Source of the DNA: Clostridia bacterium
Lineage (GTDB): Bacteria; Bacillota; Clostridia; Oscillospirales; CAG-382
Length of the DNA stretch: 9,008 nt
Direction: 5' to 3'
NCBI GenBank assembly: GCA_017613815.1
Contig: JAGADB010000130.1
Coordinates: 1-9,008, forward strand
Shown: positions 6,980 through 9,008 of the stretch, piece by piece
Layout of the letters: each line of letters starts with the position of its first letter
How positions within the stretch are numbered: the first letter of the stretch is position 1
Made by a program: the position numbers and the translations under genes
Notes under the pieces: model-generated
The model's database searches: none
What the model saw: only the letters and a program-made list of their open reading frames with translations
Told to the model about the DNA's origin: nothing

Positions 6980-7009
6980 ATTATAACCTACACTTGCATA
7001 ATATGTCAA
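6980..7009 (-). promoter_or_regulatory. Near-consensus sigma-70-type promoter of rpsU
   Basis: On the minus strand a perfect TTGACA (7004-7009) and a perfect TATAAT (6980-6985) are separated by 18 bases. Transcription would start near 6973, giving a leader of about 54 bases ahead of rpsU. This is the clearest promoter in the window. Confidence 0.85.
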
Positions 7010-7059
7010 GTAAAATACAAAAAATATTATTAACAAAATGTAAATTATTAATTATTGAA

Positions 7060-9008
7060 TTATTTTACGACAATGTTTATGAGCTTGTCGGGAATTACGA
7101 TTTCCTTTATGACGGTTTTGCCTTCAAGGAGCTTTGCGAATTTCTCCGACGCCCTTACGGATGCGAGAGATTCGTCCTTTGAAAGTCCCGCGTCAAGCGT
7201 AATCGTGCCCTTGAACTTTCCGCATATCTGCACAGCAACCTCGCAAACCGAGTCAACCGTCTTTGCTTCGTCGTATTCAGGCCACGGCGCAAGTGAAGCG
7301 AAAGAATCCTTCTTGCAGGCGCCGTGCCAGATTTCTTCGGCAAGGTGCGGCGCGAACGGGCAGAGAAGGAGCGTAAAGGTCTCAAGCTCGTCGAGCGTGA
7401 GGGTGCCTTTGTCCGAAATCTCGTTCATAAGCTCCATCATGGCGGCGATTGCGGTGTTCATCTTGAGACATTCAATGTCTTCCGTAACCTTCTTTATGGT
7501 CTTGTGGAAGACCTTTTCGAGCTCGGGCGTTACACCTCTGCCGGAAGCGATGTCGGGCAGGGAAGCGAACTTGTCTAAAAATCTCTTGCAGCCCTTTATG
7601 CTCTGACTCGACCAGGGAGCCGATTTTTCAAAGTCGCCTATGAACATCTCGTAAAGACGCATGGTGTCTGCGCCGTATTCGTTTATTATGTCGTCGGGAT
7701 TGACTACGTTGCCCCTCGATTTTGACATTTTTTCGCCGTTTTCGCCGAGAATCATGCCGTGCGACGTGCGCTTTGCGTAAGGCTCGGGACACGAGAGAAT
7801 TCCTATGTCGTATAAGAACTTCGCCCAGAATCTCGAATAGAGCAGGTGAAGCGTCGTGTGTTCCATACCGCCGTTGTACCAGTCAACCGGCATCCAGTAG
7901 TCAAGAGAAGCCTTTGAAGCGAGCGCGTTTTCGTTTTTCGGGTCGCAGTACCTTAAGAAATACCAGGAAGAACCCGCCCATTGAGGCATGGTGTCGGTCT
8001 CTCTCTTTGCGGGACCTTTGCATTTGGGACAAGAGCAGTTGATCCAGTCGGAAAGCGCCGCAAGCGGGCTTTCGCCGTCGGCGCCCGGCTCAAACGAGTC
8101 GACTTCGGGGAGCGTGAGCGGAAGCTCATCTTCCGGAACGGGAACCCAGCCGCATTTTTCGCAATAAATGAGCGGAATCGGCTCGCCCCAGTAGCGCTGC
8201 CTTGAAAATACCCAGTCGCGGAGCTTGAAATTGACCTGTCTCTTGCCCTTTCCGTTAGAAACGAGCCAGTCAATTATCTTGTTTTTTGCGTCAGCGACTT
8301 CGAGCCCGTCAAGGAAGCCCGAATTTACGAGAATACCGGTCTGAACGTCGGTAAACGCCTCTTTTTCAACGTCTCCGCCGCTTACGACCTCGACTATCGG
8401 AAGATTAAATTTCTTTGCAAAGTCCCAGTCTCTCGTGTCGTGCGCGGGAACCGCCATTATCGCGCCCGTGCCGTAGGTTATGAGAACGTAATCCGATACG
8501 AATATCGGTATGTTTTGGTTGTTTACGGGATTTATCGCGCGGATGCCCTTTATTTCAACGCCGGTCTTTTCCTTCTTGTCGGCAAGCTCGGTTCTCTCGA
8601 AATCGCTCTTTTTCGCGGCTTCCGCCTTGTAGGCGTTCACCTCGTCAATGTTTTCGATAAGGGAAGCGTTTTGCTCGATAAAGGGATGCTCCGGCGCGAT
8701 AACCATGTAGGTTGCGCCGAAAAGCGTGTCGGGACGCGTCGTGTAAACGCGCAGATTTTCGCCCGCCGTCGTCGCGAAATCCACTTCCGCGCCTTCGCTG
8801 CGGCCTATCCAGTTTTTCTGCTGAACGTTTACTCTTTCTATGAAGTCCACAAGATCAAGATCGTCGATAAGACGCTGCGCATATTCGGTGATTTTCAGCA
8901 TCCACTGGCTCTTTTCACGCCTTATTACTTCACTTCCGCATCTTTCGCATACGCCGTTTACGACTTCCTCGTTTGCGAGCACGCATTTGCAGGAAGTGCA
9001 CCAGTTGA
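7060..9008 (-). CDS. leuS: Leucyl-tRNA synthetase, N-terminus beyond window edge
   Basis: Class I synthetase that charges tRNA-Leu with leucine and hydrolyses mischarged products. The frame is open to the right edge and encodes 648 visible residues. About 150 N-terminal residues, including the HIGH motif, are missing only because the window ends. The GTG at 8980-8982 is an internal valine codon, not a start: NWCTSCKC precedes it in frame. The visible part opens with a four-cysteine zinc knuckle (WCTSC and CERC, residues 2-23). The CP1 editing domain carries TTRPDT (89-94) and HDTRD (189-193, with the editing Asp193). A second cysteine cluster, CEKC and CSCPKC, is at about 282-329. KMSKS is at 426-430, followed by the helical anticodon-binding domain and the small C-terminal domain. 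It appears catalytically and editing competent. The stop is about 50 bases before the rpsU promoter. Confidence 0.97.
   Translation of the reverse strand, partial: NWCTSCKCVLANEEVVNGVCERCGSEVIRREKSQWMLKITEYAQRLIDDLDLVDFIERVNVQQKNWIGRSEGAEVDFATTAGENLRVYTTRPDTLFGATYMVIAPEHPFIEQNASLIENIDEVNAYKAEAAKKSDFERTELADKKEKTGVEIKGIRAINPVNNQNIPIFVSDYVLITYGTGAIMAVPAHDTRDWDFAKKFNLPIVEVVSGGDVEKEAFTDVQTGILVNSGFLDGLEVADAKNKIIDWLVSNGKGKRQVNFKLRDWVFSRQRYWGEPIPLIYCEKCGWVPVPEDELPLTLPEVDSFEPGADGESPLAALSDWINCSCPKCKGPAKRETDTMPQWAGSSWYFLRYCDPKNENALASKASLDYWMPVDWYNGGMEHTTLHLLYSRFWAKFLYDIGILSCPEPYAKRTSHGMILGENGEKMSKSRGNVVNPDDIINEYGADTMRLYEMFIGDFEKSAPWSSQSIKGCKRFLDKFASLPDIASGRGVTPELEKVFHKTIKKVTEDIECLKMNTAIAAMMELMNEISDKGTLTLDELETFTLLLCPFAPHLAEEIWHGACKKDSFASLAPWPEYDEAKTVDSVCEVAVQICGKFKGTITLDAGLSKDESLASVRASEKFAKLLEGKTVIKEIVIPDKLINIVVK

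Noticed and set aside
8980..8982. GTG as a possible start codon for a shortened leuS
   Set aside because: The frame continues upstream to the window edge with conserved LeuRS zinc-knuckle residues (NWCTSCKC), so the GTG is an internal valine codon.
1..9008. CRISPR arrays, insertion sequences, tRNA or rRNA genes and riboswitches
   Set aside because: I looked on both strands for direct repeats with spacers, transposase frames with inverted ends, and conserved RNA motifs, and saw none. The intergenic gaps are too short to hide a typical riboswitch except near 6595-6700 and 6920-7059, where no such structure is evident.

Overview
This is an ordinary bacterial housekeeping region of moderate GC content and high coding density. 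Nearly everything is read from the minus strand. The protein set points to a low-to-mid GC member of the Bacillota, most likely an anaerobic Clostridia-type gut lineage. It includes an endonuclease-type MutL, a three-cysteine NadA, a clustered nadA-nadB-nadC, bS21, and strong purine-rich Shine-Dalgarno sequences. The lineage is inferred from protein style only; there is no rRNA or other marker to fix it.

Layout from left to right: (1) positions 1-174, plus strand, hold the C-terminal 57 codons of a YafQ-family RelE/ParE-type toxin whose start and presumed antitoxin lie off the left edge. (2) A hairpin with A and T tracts on both sides (183-213) separates it from the convergent minus-strand genes and can terminate in both directions. 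(3) A tight five-gene minus-strand set runs in transcription order nadA, nadB, nadC, mutL, tgt (6594 down to 219), with gaps of only 3, 21, about 36 and 16 bases. A plausible promoter and a strong ribosome binding site precede nadA. (4) rpsU (bS21), too short to be caught by a long-ORF search, stands alone at 6743-6919. It has a near-consensus promoter on one side and a rho-independent terminator on the other. (5) From 7060 to the right edge runs leuS, lacking roughly its first 150 codons because the window ends.

Functionally, NadB, NadA and NadC together convert L-aspartate and dihydroxyacetone phosphate to nicotinate mononucleotide, so the cell can make NAD de novo. MutL (mismatch repair) and Tgt (queuosine in tRNA anticodons) appear to be co-transcribed downstream of them. 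rpsU and leuS serve translation. No CRISPR array, insertion sequence, tRNA, rRNA or riboswitch is visible, and no stretch of more than 300 bases lacks a gene. I did not find an undescribed system here. The points most worth checking are the mixed nad-mutL-tgt operon, the edge toxin, and a few start-site and motif details.
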